From Kitasatospora sp. MAA4 (lineage in GTDB: Bacteria > Actinomycetota > Actinomycetes > Streptomycetales > Streptomycetaceae): a DNA stretch of 64,000 bases. A program made the position numbers and the translations under genes. The stretch is from contig NZ_JARZAI010000011.1 of the NCBI RefSeq assembly GCF_029893355.1, forward strand, positions 186,001-250,000, in the 5' to 3' direction. Under the pieces are notes generated by a model. The model searched no databases. It saw nothing but the letters and a program-made list of their open reading frames with translations, and was not told where the DNA came from. Positions 42,373-50,671 of this stretch are shown here, one piece after another. Position 1 is the stretch's first letter. Each line of letters begins with the position of its first letter.

Positions 42373-42740
42373 GACTGACACCTTCCCAGGGCGGGATGCC
42401 GATCCGACGGGCGGCGGATAGCGATTCGGCATCGTTTGTACGCGAGTGGTGCGGGGGGCGTGGGCTGCCGCCCGGGATCAATCCGCACCTCCTGGGCGTT
42501 CCCCTGTCACCGTGCTCCCGTGTGCTTTGGTCACCGTGGGGGCTGGTTCGATCACGGATTGTTCATGTCGCGGGTGAAAACGCGCAGGATACTGCATCAC
42601 ACCAAGAATCTGAGCGACTTGGGAATCTTGTCCGGTTTCTGCACGTTGGATTGTTACGTGCGAGCTCCCCGGGGGCCCGTACCAGAGGGAGGCGTGTCGT
42701 CGCCGAGAGCAGACCCGGCATCACCAGCAAGGGAGCAAGA
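42373..42740. other. Divergent intergenic region between PAP2 and hrdD-like genes
   Basis: This 368-base region contains a SigR-type promoter at 42622-42647. It also has a stretch resembling a GTGAAAA-containing promoter near 42574, and GGGAG 5 bases before the sigma gene start. A frame stays open through it ahead of the sigma gene, but its translation is not conserved-looking. No separate gene is supported. Confidence 0.5.
42622..42647 (+). promoter_or_regulatory. SigR-type promoter upstream of hrdD-like gene
   Basis: GGAAT (42622-42626), exactly 18 bases, then GTT (42645-42647). This matches the published SigR (oxidative-stress sigma factor) consensus of Streptomyces. It lies about 94 bases before the sigma factor start. 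The hrdD gene of S. coelicolor is a known SigR target, so promoter and gene support each other. Confidence 0.8.
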
Positions 42741-43766
42741 ATGGCCACCCGTGCCGTCGTTCGCGACAGGGCCGACCGGACTCGTACGGCCCGCCCGACC
42801 AACTTTGAAGCCGACCGTGACCTGGTCGGCATGTACCTCGACGAAATCGCCAGGACGCCCCTGCTCGACGCCGCCGAAGAGGTCGAGCTGTCGCTGCGCA
42901 TCGAGGCCGGCGTCTACGCCCAGCACCTGCTGAACGCGGCCGACGGCATCAGCTCCTCGGGCGCGCTCGACGGGGGCGTCGCGCCGGAGCCGGTGCCGCT
43001 GCCGGAGGGGGTCACGCGCGAGGAACTGGAGACGATAGCCGCCGACGCCGAGCGGGCGAAGGACGTCTTCATCCGCTCGAACCTGCGGCTGGTGGTGGCG
43101 GTCGCCCGGCGCTACCCGCGCAGTGGCCTGCCGCTGCTCGACCTGATCCAGGAGGGCAACGCCGGCCTGGTCCGCGCGGTCGAGAAGTTCGACTACGCGA
43201 AGGGGTTCAAGTTCTCCACCTACGCGACGTGGTGGATCCGGCAGGCGATCACCCGCTCGATCGCCGACCAGTCCCGCACCATCCGGCTGCCCGTCCACCT
43301 GGTGGAGGAGCTCGGCCGGATCCGTCGGGTCCAGCGCGAGAAGTCCAAGGAGCTCGGTCGCGAGGCCGACCCCTCCGAGGTCGCCGCCGAGCTGGACACC
43401 ACCGAGGCCCGGGTGAAGGACGTACTCGACTGGGCCCGCGACCCGGTCAGCCTCAACATGGCCGTGGACGACGAGGGCGAGACCCAGTTCGGCGACCTGG
43501 TCGAGGACACCGGCGCCGTCTCGCCGGAGGACGCCGTGATGGTCATGCTCCGCCGCGAGGAGCTCGACGACCTGATCGGCCGGCTGGACGACCGGACGGC
43601 CTCCATCATCCGCTCCCGCTACGGGATGGAGGACGGCCGCGAGCGCACCCTCACGGAGGTGGGCAAGCAGCACGGACTCACCAGGGAGCGGATCCGCCAG
43701 ATCGAGAAGCACGCCCTGGCGGAGCTGAAGAAGATCGCCGACCACGCGGGCTTCGAGGCGGCCTGA
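42741..43766 (+). CDS. hrdD: Group 2 (primary-like) sigma-70 factor, HrdD type
   Basis: This 341-residue protein has sigma regions 1.2 (DLVGMYLDEIARTPLL), 2 (NLRLVVAVARRYPRSGLPLLDLIQEGN, FSTYATWWIRQAITRSIADQ), 3 (IRLPVHLVEELGRIRRVQ) and 4 (RTLTEVGKQHGLTRERIRQIEKHALAELKKI). The short N-terminus and MATRAVVRD start match HrdD rather than the long principal factor HrdB. The ATG has AGGGAG upstream. A strong terminator follows. The SigR-type promoter suggests induction by thiol-oxidative stress. Confidence 0.9.
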   Translation: MATRAVVRDRADRTRTARPTNFEADRDLVGMYLDEIARTPLLDAAEEVELSLRIEAGVYAQHLLNAADGISSSGALDGGVAPEPVPLPEGVTREELETIAADAERAKDVFIRSNLRLVVAVARRYPRSGLPLLDLIQEGNAGLVRAVEKFDYAKGFKFSTYATWWIRQAITRSIADQSRTIRLPVHLVEELGRIRRVQREKSKELGREADPSEVAAELDTTEARVKDVLDWARDPVSLNMAVDDEGETQFGDLVEDTGAVSPEDAVMVMLRREELDDLIGRLDDRTASIIRSRYGMEDGRERTLTEVGKQHGLTRERIRQIEKHALAELKKIADHAGFEAA

Positions 43767-43787
43767 GGCGCCCGGCCGACCCGCAGC

Positions 43788-43824
43788 CCCCGACCGGGCC
43801 CCGCTTTCCGGGGCCCGGTCGGGG
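43788..43824 (+). terminator. Strong terminator after hrdD-like gene
   Basis: Perfect 16-base arms CCCCGACCGGGCCCCG (43788-43803) and its complement (43809-43824) enclose loop CTTTC. It begins 21 bases after the stop. Confidence 0.85.
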
Positions 43825-44034
43825 CTTGCCTGCTTACGGGGCTTGGGTGTGACTGCGCGTCAACCATCGTCAAGCAGGCGTGAACTCTCCGTTTCCCCGG
43901 CGCTCGTAGTCGGCCCCGCTTATTGACGGGTCGCCAGGGGCGGGCTGAGATGGGCATTCCGTCGCCGAGCAGAGTGTCAGGGGCATGGCGCTTGCCTGGT
44001 GGTGCGAGTTCCGGCGGAGGGGTGGGCCCGAGAG

Positions 44035-47000
44035 ATGCGCGCGGACGCGGACGCGGACAGGGGTGGGGTCGGGGAAGCCGAGCCGGGTGGGGCGGATGCT
44101 CCGGTCGGGCGGGGTCCGGAGCTGCGAGCCGCTGAGGAGGCGCTCCGGGCGACGGGTGCGGTGCTGCTCTCCGGACCCGCCGGGATCGGGCGGAGCGTGC
44201 TGGCCGCCGCCCTCGCGGACCGGGCCGCCCGGGCCGGGGCCGTCGTGCTGCGCTGCGCGCCGTCGGGGGAGGAGAGCGCGCTCCCGTACGTCGGACTCGT
44301 CGACCTCTTCGCGGACCTACCCGAGCGCCGACTGGACGAGCTGCTCGACGGCCTGGCGGAGGGCCGGCGCGAGGCGCTGCGCGACGCGTTGCTCCGCGGT
44401 CGGCGGCCCGACTCGGACCTCGACCGGCTCGCGCTGCGGGTCGGCGTGCTCCAGGTGCTGCGGACCCTGGCGCAGGGGCCGGCCGGCCTCCTGCTCGTCC
44501 TCGACGGACTCCAGTGGCTCGACGGGCCCACCGCCGAGGTGCTCGGCTTCGTGCTGCGCCGGACCGGGCGGCTCGGGGTCCGGATCCTGGCGACCGAGCG
44601 GACCGGTCCGGGCTCTTCGGTGCTGGGCTCTTCGGTGCTGGGCTCTTCGGTGTCGAGCCACCGGGCGGGGCGGCCCGAGGTGTGCCCGACCGAGACCGTC
44701 GAACTCGTCCTGCCGCCGCTGGGACCGGCGGCAACCGCCGAACTGCTCGTCCGCGACCGGCGCGGACCGCTGCCGGCGGCGGTCCTGCGGGACGTCCAGC
44801 AGGTCGCGGCCGGCAACCCGCGCCACGCCCTCGAACTGGCCCGTGTGGGCTTCCGGCTCGGCGCGGACGGCGCGGGTCCTGTCCCGCAGCGCCTGCGCCG
44901 ACTCGTCCTCGATCAGCTGCGGGACCTGTCGGGTGAGCAGCGCAGGGCCCTGCTGCTGGTGGCGGCCTCTTTCTGCCCGACCGTCGCCGAGCTGCGCACG
45001 GCTGTCGGCGGCGATGACCCGCTGCTGCTGCTCGCGCCGGCCCTGCGCTCGGGCCTGGTCGAGCTCGACGCGGGCGGCGGGGAGGACGGCTCGGACGGAG
45101 GGGTGGGACGGGTCGGCTTCGGGGATCCGCTGGCCCGGGTCGTCCTGCTCGCGGAGGCGGCGCCGAACGAGCTGGCCGCCGCCCGCCGATCGCTGGCCGC
45201 AGCGGCCGCCGACCCGGGTGAACGGGCGTGCCAACTCGCCCTGTCGCGGCCCGGCGAGCCCGACGAGCAGACGGCGGCGGCCCTCGCGGCCGCCGCGACC
45301 CGCGCTCGCGACCGGGGCGCCGGCTCCGAGGCCTACCGACTCGCCCGGCTGGCGGTCCGCCACACCCCGGCCGAGGTCACCGTTGCAGCCGGCGTCCGTG
45401 CGGACCGGTTGCTGACGGCGGCCACGTACGCCTGGGACGCCGGTCGGTGGCAGGAGGCCCGCGCGCTCGCCGCCGAGCTGCTGGACGCGACGCCGCCGCA
45501 GGCTGTCGTCGTTCGCACCCGGGCCAGGGTGCTCGTGCTCCGCTCGTTGGGCCAGCACTCGGAAGCACTGCGGGAGTTGATCGCCGCAGGAACCGCCGAG
45601 CTGCGCGCGGCCGTCGGCGAGCGCGAGCGCGAGCGCGAGCGCGAGGGGGAGGGGGAGCGCGAGGGGGAGGCGGTGGAGGTCGAGCTGGAGAGCGAGCTGC
45701 GCCGCTGGTCGGCGGAGCGGGCGCTGTCTGCGGGGTGGCTCGCCCATGCCGCGGACGAGGCTGCGCTGGCTGCCGAACTCGCGGCGTCGGTGGGGGACTC
45801 GGTGGGTCAGGCGGCTGCCCTCGCGGTGCTCTCGACGGTCCAGACCCTGCGCGGGCGACTCGTCGAGTCCCGTCGAACACTCGCGGCTGCGAGCACCGCA
45901 GGCGCTGAGGGCGCTGAGGGCGCTTCGCGGGTCGCGGGCCCGGCCGGGCAGTCGGTCCGCCGGGACCTCCAGCGCAGGCAGGCGGTCGCCGACCTCGACG
46001 CCGATCGCGCGAGCGCGGCAGTGCTGCGGCTGACCGGGCTCGCCCGCAGCGCTCCCGGCGACGCCGGGATGACGGACGCGGTCGAGTCGCTTGTCCTGCT
46101 GATCAGGGCCCAGGCGACCGCAGGTGAGGCGGCGCCGGCGATGGCCTCGGCCACCCGACTTCGGGACCTGCTTGCCGGGATCGGCTCCCAGCCCGAGGCG
46201 TTCGCCGCCGCGCTCACGGGGACGGTGCGGATGCCGGCCGGAGCTGGGCCGACCGATCCCGCGCGATCGGGGCAGGAGGCCGGCGCGGTGCCGACGATCG
46301 GGGCCGGACCGGTGCTGCACGCTCAGGCGCTGGCCGAGTTGGCGGGCGGCAGCCCGGCGCGGGCAGGGCAGTTGGCTTCGTACGCGGCGACCGTGTCGGC
46401 GGCCGAGGGGGACCGGGTGCACCAGGTCCGTGCGCTCGGCACAGTGGGCGCGGTACACCTGGTGGAGGGGAACGCGGTCGCGCTGGCCGCGGGGGTGGAG
46501 GCCCTGCAGGAGGCCCGACGGCTGGGCGGTCGGCTGGGTATGGCGGATCCGGACTCGGTGCGTCGCCTCGCGGCGCTGGCGGAGAGTCTGGTGGCGCTGG
46601 GGGAGTACGGGGAGGCCACCAAGGTGCTGGCGGAGGCGAGATGGGTGGAGCGGGGGTGGGGCGAGGGGTTCAGCGGGAGCTCCAGGGCCGCAGTGGACCG
46701 GGCGGAGGGGCTGGCGCAGGCGGGGCTCGGGAACAGCTTGCAGGCCGCCTTCCTCCTGCGGGGGGCGGTCGAACGGCTGCGAGCCGCGAGGCTGCCACTG
46801 GACGTCGCGTGGACGCTGATGGCCGTGGGGTCGGTCGAGCGGCGGTCGCGGCACCGCGCGGCGGCCCGCGCGGCGCTGGTGCAGGCCCGCGAGATCTGCG
46901 CCGAGCGGTTGGCCCTCCCCTTGCTGGCCCGGATCGAAAGGGAGTTGGAGCGGCTGGAGCACGGCGGCGGGGGCCCGGGGGCGGACGGTGCCCGGCTGAC

Positions 47001-47175
47001 GGCGAGTGAGCACCGGGTAGCCGGCCTGGCCGCCGACGGGGCGACCAATCGCGAGGTGGCGGCGGCGCTCTTCGTCAGCGTCAAGACGGTGGAGGGGACG
47101 CTCTCCCGCGTCTACCGCAAGCTCGGCGTGCGCTCGCGCGCGGCTCTGGCACGGGCCCTGGCGGCGCAGGGCTGA
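44035..47175 (+). CDS. Large LuxR-family regulator (LAL-like) with degenerate ATPase motifs
   Basis: This 1046-residue protein has an AAA/NB-ARC-type ATPase region (about 25-330), long TPR-like helical repeats (about 400-960) and a C-terminal LuxR HTH (about 985-1043: LTASEHRVAGLAADGATNREVAAALFVSVKTVEGTLSRVYRKLGV). The Walker A reads GPAGIGRS, with Arg in place of the catalytic Lys, and the Walker B reads LLLVLDGLQWLD, lacking the second acidic residue. Low-complexity insertions occur: GSSVLGSSVLGSSV (about 192-207) and an ER-dipeptide run near 530. The start is uncertain between GTG 43999 and ATG 44035; the latter follows GGAGGGG. Such regulators often control secondary metabolism, but no cluster is next to it. 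Confidence 0.88.
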   Translation: MRADADADRGGVGEAEPGGADAPVGRGPELRAAEEALRATGAVLLSGPAGIGRSVLAAALADRAARAGAVVLRCAPSGEESALPYVGLVDLFADLPERRLDELLDGLAEGRREALRDALLRGRRPDSDLDRLALRVGVLQVLRTLAQGPAGLLLVLDGLQWLDGPTAEVLGFVLRRTGRLGVRILATERTGPGSSVLGSSVLGSSVSSHRAGRPEVCPTETVELVLPPLGPAATAELLVRDRRGPLPAAVLRDVQQVAAGNPRHALELARVGFRLGADGAGPVPQRLRRLVLDQLRDLSGEQRRALLLVAASFCPTVAELRTAVGGDDPLLLLAPALRSGLVELDAGGGEDGSDGGVGRVGFGDPLARVVLLAEAAPNELAAARRSLAAAAADPGERACQLALSRPGEPDEQTAAALAAAATRARDRGAGSEAYRLARLAVRHTPAEVTVAAGVRADRLLTAATYAWDAGRWQEARALAAELLDATPPQAVVVRTRARVLVLRSLGQHSEALRELIAAGTAELRAAVGEREREREREGEGEREGEAVEVELESELRRWSAERALSAGWLAHAADEAALAAELAASVGDSVGQAAALAVLSTVQTLRGRLVESRRTLAAASTAGAEGAEGASRVAGPAGQSVRRDLQRRQAVADLDADRASAAVLRLTGLARSAPGDAGMTDAVESLVLLIRAQATAGEAAPAMASATRLRDLLAGIGSQPEAFAAALTGTVRMPAGAGPTDPARSGQEAGAVPTIGAGPVLHAQALAELAGGSPARAGQLASYAATVSAAEGDRVHQVRALGTVGAVHLVEGNAVALAAGVEALQEARRLGGRLGMADPDSVRRLAALAESLVALGEYGEATKVLAEARWVERGWGEGFSGSSRAAVDRAEGLAQAGLGNSLQAAFLLRGAVERLRAARLPLDVAWTLMAVGSVERRSRHRAAARAALVQAREICAERLALPLLARIERELERLEHGGGGPGADGARLTASEHRVAGLAADGATNREVAAALFVSVKTVEGTLSRVYRKLGVRSRAALARALAAQG

Positions 47176-47372
47176 CGTACGTTCACGCGGCTGAGGCCCC
47201 GGGACATCCGAGGACACCGCCGTGACACATGGACAGCAGGGGATACCCCTCTTTTGACGGTGGATCGACAAATCTAGCGTGGTGCCATCCACTCCGGGTT
47301 CAGAGCGCCGAGTCCAGCGAACCGTGCAGGCCGGTGCCCCACCGCCGATCGTTCCGTCCCAGGAGGACATCA

Positions 47373-49016
47373 GTGAAGTCCCGCATCAGGCCCCTCATCG
47401 GTCTCCTTGCCGCACCTCTGCCGATCCTCGCGCTTGCTGTCTCGCCGGCCTTCGCCGCGCAGCCCGCCGCCCAGCAGCTCCCCGCTCTGCGCGGTGACGT
47501 CGTGGCGGCGGTCAACCACTCGGTCCGGACCGGAGCCGTCGATGCCGGGCAGCAGATATCCGTCGCAGTCAGCCTCGCCCAGCGCAATACGGCCGGCCTG
47601 GACACCTTCCTCTCGCAGGTGGCCGACCCGCAGTCGGCGCAGTACCAGCACTACCTGACGGTGGACCAGTTCGCTGCCCAGTTCGGGGCCACGCCGGAGA
47701 CCGTCGCCAAGGTGTCCGGGTACCTCGCGGCGCAGGGGCTGACGGTCGGCCAGGTCAGTGCGAACCGGCTCACCATCCAGGCCAGCGGCACGGCTGCCCA
47801 GGTGCAGAAGGCCTTCGGCACCAGCCTCGCGAACTACCGCGACAGCCAGGACGGTCGCAGCTACTTCGCCAACACCACGGCGCCCGTCCTGCCCGCCGAC
47901 ATCGCCTCGGTGGTGACGGACGTGGCCGGGCTCAACAGCTACGCCAAGTACACCCACTTCAGCACTCCGGCTGCCACCCCGGCGGCAACCCCCAAGGCGC
48001 CCACGGGGCTCAACCCCACTACGGCCCGCTCGGCCTACAACCTCACCTCCACGATCAACGCCGGCTACAACGGCACGGGTTCGACGGTCGGCCTGCTGGA
48101 GTTCTCGGGCTTCCAGCAGTCCAACATCAGCGCCTACGACAAGCAGTACTCGCTGCACCCCTCCACCCCGTCGGTGGTTGCGGTGTCCGGTGGCACCACC
48201 GACCTGTCCGGCCAGGACGAGGTCGAGTTGGACATCGAGGTCGTGCAGGCTCTGGCGCCCGGTTCGACGGTCAAGGTCTACGAGGCGCCGAACAGCGACG
48301 CCGGCGAGACCGCGATCTACTCCCAGCTCGTCAGCGACAACGTCCCGGTGATCTCGATCAGCTGGGGCACCGACGAGGCGAGCGAGACCGCGTCCAACCG
48401 GGTGGCGGTGGACGCGGACCTCAAGGAGGCGGCGGCCCAGGGCCAGTCGGTCTTCGCGGCCTCCGGCGACAGCGGGTCCGACGACGCCGGCAACGGCGGT
48501 ACCTCCGTCGACTTCCCGGCCTCCGACCCGTACACCACGGGCGTCGGCGGCACCACGCTGAGCACCTCCGGCGGTGCGTGGAGCAAGGAGACCGCCTGGT
48601 CCGGCAGCGGCGGTGGGGTTTCCTCCTTCTTCAACACCCCCAGCTTCCAGAGCAAGGTGAACACCGGCACGTACCGCGCGGTTCCGGACGTCGCGGCCGA
48701 CGCCAACCCCTCCAGCGGCTGGGCGATCTACACCGGTGGCTCCTGGCAGGAGTTCGGCGGGACCAGCGCGGCGGCGCCGAACTGGGCGGCCTTCGTGGCG
48801 GACTACAACAGTGAGGCGAGGGCCAAGGGCAAGGCCTCCTTCGGGTTCGCGAACAGCACGATCTACAAGCTGGCCTCCTCCAGCAGCTACGCGTCGGCCT
48901 TCCACGACGTGAAGACCGGCAGCAACGGGGCGTACAGCGCGGGCACCGGCTACGACAAGGTCACCGGTTGGGGCACCTACAACGGCGCGAACTTCCTGAA
49001 GGCCGAACTGGGCTGA
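47373..49016 (+). CDS. Secreted S53-family peptidase (sedolisin/pro-kumamolisin type)
   Basis: This 547-residue protease has a signal peptide (about 1-28: basic KSRIR, then PLIGLLAAPLPILALAVSPAFA) and a pro-kumamolisin activation domain (about 40-185). The S53 catalytic domain (about 205-545) has ELDIE (Glu/Asp of the triad), SISWGTDE (oxyanion Asp region) and GTSAAAP with the catalytic Ser. It acts outside the cell, usually best in acid. The GTG start has AGGAGG 7 bases upstream. Two blocks of short tandem repeats follow the stop. Confidence 0.93.
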   Translation: MKSRIRPLIGLLAAPLPILALAVSPAFAAQPAAQQLPALRGDVVAAVNHSVRTGAVDAGQQISVAVSLAQRNTAGLDTFLSQVADPQSAQYQHYLTVDQFAAQFGATPETVAKVSGYLAAQGLTVGQVSANRLTIQASGTAAQVQKAFGTSLANYRDSQDGRSYFANTTAPVLPADIASVVTDVAGLNSYAKYTHFSTPAATPAATPKAPTGLNPTTARSAYNLTSTINAGYNGTGSTVGLLEFSGFQQSNISAYDKQYSLHPSTPSVVAVSGGTTDLSGQDEVELDIEVVQALAPGSTVKVYEAPNSDAGETAIYSQLVSDNVPVISISWGTDEASETASNRVAVDADLKEAAAQGQSVFAASGDSGSDDAGNGGTSVDFPASDPYTTGVGGTTLSTSGGAWSKETAWSGSGGGVSSFFNTPSFQSKVNTGTYRAVPDVAADANPSSGWAIYTGGSWQEFGGTSAAAPNWAAFVADYNSEARAKGKASFGFANSTIYKLASSSSYASAFHDVKTGSNGAYSAGTGYDKVTGWGTYNGANFLKAELG

Positions 49017-49028
49017 TCCGGTAGGCGG

Positions 49029-49154
49029 AGAGCAGGAGAGCAGGAGAGCAGGAGAGCAGGAGTGCGGAGGGGTCGGGCCGTTGCCCGGCCCCTCCGGCGT
49101 CGTTGAAGACGCGTCGGGGCCGAGGGCAGGCCGAGGGCAGGCCGAGGGCAGGCC
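49029..49154. repeat. Two short tandem-repeat blocks after the S53 peptidase gene
   Basis: AGAGCAGG is repeated four times at 49029-49060. Between 49118 and 49150 GGCCGAGGGCA occurs three times, followed by diverged copies GGCCGACGGGTA and GGTCGACGGGCA. They look like slippage products in a gene-free gap. Confidence 0.85.
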
Positions 49155-49216
49155 GACGGGTAGGTCGACGGGCAGGACCTAGGGTGGAGGTGAGTGACCG
49201 AACCGGAGGCAGGGCG

Positions 49217-49435
49217 ATGGCTGGACAGGACAAGAAGCAGCAGGACGGGGAGGCCGAGGCTGAGCAGGCGGCCGCTGACCGGAAGGCCGCTGCGGCGAAG
49301 GCGGCCAAGCTGGTCTTCAGTGACCCGTTCAGCCGGCAGACCAGTGACGACACCGACGCCGGCTGGGGCGAGGACGGTGCGGGACGCGGACTGGACTGGT
49401 ACCTGAGCCAGCGGCCCCCGCACCACGGAGGCTGA
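49217..49435 (+). CDS. Hypothetical 72-residue acidic protein
   Basis: I do not recognise a family. This soluble protein has an N-terminal charged helix (KKQQDGEAEAEQAAADRKAAA) and a C-terminal Asp/Gly-rich tail ending GLDWYLSQRPPHHGG. GGAGG lies 7 bases before ATG 49217, and third codon positions are GC-rich. A perfect 18-base palindrome begins 2 bases after the stop. It is convergent with mscL. Confidence 0.6.
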   Translation: MAGQDKKQQDGEAEAEQAAADRKAAAAKAAKLVFSDPFSRQTSDDTDAGWGEDGAGRGLDWYLSQRPPHHGG

Positions 49436-49436
49436 G

Positions 49437-49454
49437 CGGGCGTCGCGACGCCCG
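49437..49454. repeat. Perfect palindrome CGGGCGTCGCGACGCCCG
   Basis: This 18-base self-complementary sequence lies directly after the 72-residue gene. Its core GGGCGTCGCGACGCC also occurs at 1744-1758 after the polyprenyl synthase gene, which suggests a repeated terminator-like element. Confidence 0.65.
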
Positions 49455-49494
49455 TGGATGGACGGATGGGCGGACGTTCGGACAGGTGGGCGGA

Positions 49495-49523
49495 GAGCCT
49501 GGGCCGGAGAGAGCCCCAGGCTC
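49495..49523 (-). terminator. Hairpin terminator after mscL
   Basis: GAGCCTGGG (49495-49503) and CCCAGGCTC (49515-49523) are exact complements with an 11-base loop, 11 bases downstream of the mscL stop on the minus strand. Confidence 0.75.
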
Positions 49524-49533
49524 CTTCTCGAGG

Positions 49534-49950
49534 TCAGGACTGGCGCACGAGCGCGTCCCGGATCTCCGTGAGCAGCACGATCTCCTTGGCGTCGGCCTCG
49601 GCTGCCACTTGGTCCGGGCTCCTGCGCTTGGCCATGAACTTGGCGGCGGGAAGAACCAGGCAGAAGTAGACGACCGCTGCGGTGATCAGGAACTGCAGGA
49701 TCGCGCTCAGCACGGATCCCCACATGATCGGGATCCCCGATGTGACCTCACCGGTCGCACTGACCAGGCACGGTCCCTTCAGGCAGGAACTGTAGGAGTC
49801 CAGGTCCTTGGCGCCGAAGGCGCCGACGAGGGGGTTGATGATGCCCTTGACGAAGGCGTTGACGATGTTGGTGAACGCGGCGCCGATGACGACGGCGACC
49901 GCGAGATCGATGACATTGCCGCGCAGGAGGAATTCCTTGAAGCCTTTCAC
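49534..49950 (-). CDS. mscL: Large-conductance mechanosensitive channel MscL
   Basis: This 138-residue channel opens under membrane tension to release solutes in osmotic downshock. It has an amphipathic N-terminal helix KGFKEFLLRGNVIDLAVAVVIGAAF running into TM1, the periplasmic loop with CLKGPCL (two cysteines, unusual but plausible) and TM2 around 76-100. The cytoplasmic helix ends EIVLLTEIRDALVRQS. The start is GTG at 49950 with only a weak ribosome site. The length matches the family. Confidence 0.96.
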   Translation of the reverse strand: MKGFKEFLLRGNVIDLAVAVVIGAAFTNIVNAFVKGIINPLVGAFGAKDLDSYSSCLKGPCLVSATGEVTSGIPIMWGSVLSAILQFLITAAVVYFCLVLPAAKFMAKRRSPDQVAAEADAKEIVLLTEIRDALVRQS

Positions 49951-50026
49951 GCCCCGTGAACGATGAACCCTGTGATCGGTTACGGGTGAATTGTCGGGTT
50001 TCGTGTTGACGCTGTGGGGATGCGGA

Positions 50027-50389
50027 TCAGCGTCCGGACGGGCAGCGGGCGGAGTCGGCCGGGCCGGCCACCGTCTGCGTGTTCGCCGAGAGCGCGGGGA
50101 CGGGGGTGAGCGGACCGGGGTGCACCGCCCCCACTCCGACCGCGGTGGCGGCCGCCAGCAGCCCCGTGGCCAGCACCCCCGGTCGGTGCCGCACCGCCTG
50201 TCGCAGACGATGCCGCCCGCCGCCCCCGCAGCGGATGGGGCGGAAATCCGGCACGGAACTCCTGGGCGGCACGGCCGAGGCCGACGTCGGAGCCGCCCGC
50301 CGCGCGCGGTGGGTCGCGGCCGGTGAAGCGGCCGGGGAGGCGGAAGCGGGGGAGGAAACGGGGTCCGGGGTGAGCGTGGTGGTGGTCAT
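50027..50389 (-). CDS. Small single-pass membrane protein, possibly a truncated SAF-domain protein
   Basis: The protein is 120 residues: a Ser/Thr/Ala/Pro-rich N-terminus, a basic segment (HRLRQAVRHRPG) and one membrane helix (about 74-92), then only 28 residues outside. In streptomycetes, as I recall, the gene between fmdB-like and mscL encodes a longer SAF-domain protein with just this N-terminal layout, so this may be a shortened relative that lost the SAF domain. The ATG has GGAG-type sequence upstream. Identity as a functional gene is uncertain. Confidence 0.5.
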   Translation of the reverse strand: MTTTTLTPDPVSSPASASPAASPAATHRARRAAPTSASAVPPRSSVPDFRPIRCGGGGRHRLRQAVRHRPGVLATGLLAAATAVGVGAVHPGPLTPVPALSANTQTVAGPADSARCPSGR

Positions 50390-50593
50390 GGGAGCCGGCA
50401 CCGCCTCGGTGAGAGGGAGAGAACTGCTTGCGGGATCAGCCTGCGCCGCCGGCCCGATCCCGGAAATACCCCTCCGATTTCCTGTGGAAAACCGGGCGCC
50501 TGTGGACAACCAACCCCACCCGCACGGCCTAACGAACGGCCGGACGCTGCCCACCCCCAGGGGGGCCACCACCCCCGGTCCCAGGCATCGCAA

Positions 50594-50634
50594 AGGCCCC
50601 CGTCGGCCCTCTGTCCGAGGGCCACCGGGGGCCT
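50594..50634 (-). terminator. Hairpin terminator after the FmdB-family gene
   Basis: AGGCCCCCG and GGCCCTC (50594-50611) pair with GAGGGCC and CGGGGGCCT (50617-50634), with one 2-base internal mismatch and a 5-base loop. It lies downstream of the fmdB-like stop on the minus strand. Confidence 0.8.
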
Positions 50635-50671
50635 GAAGCGCTGAGCGCGCGTCGCCGCGCGCGTCCGCCGG

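Noticed and set aside
44317..47370. Minus-strand frame of 1017 codons opposite the LuxR regulator
   Set aside because: Low-complexity Arg/Gln/Gly translation and a well-supported gene on the other strand.
49029..49154. Possible CRISPR-like array
   Set aside because: Units are 8 and 11 bases with no unique spacers and no cas genes; they are simple tandem repeats.
48977..49723. Minus-strand frame of 248 codons between S53 peptidase and mscL
   Set aside because: It reads through the tandem repeats and the mscL terminator and gives Arg/Ser/Pro low-complexity sequence.
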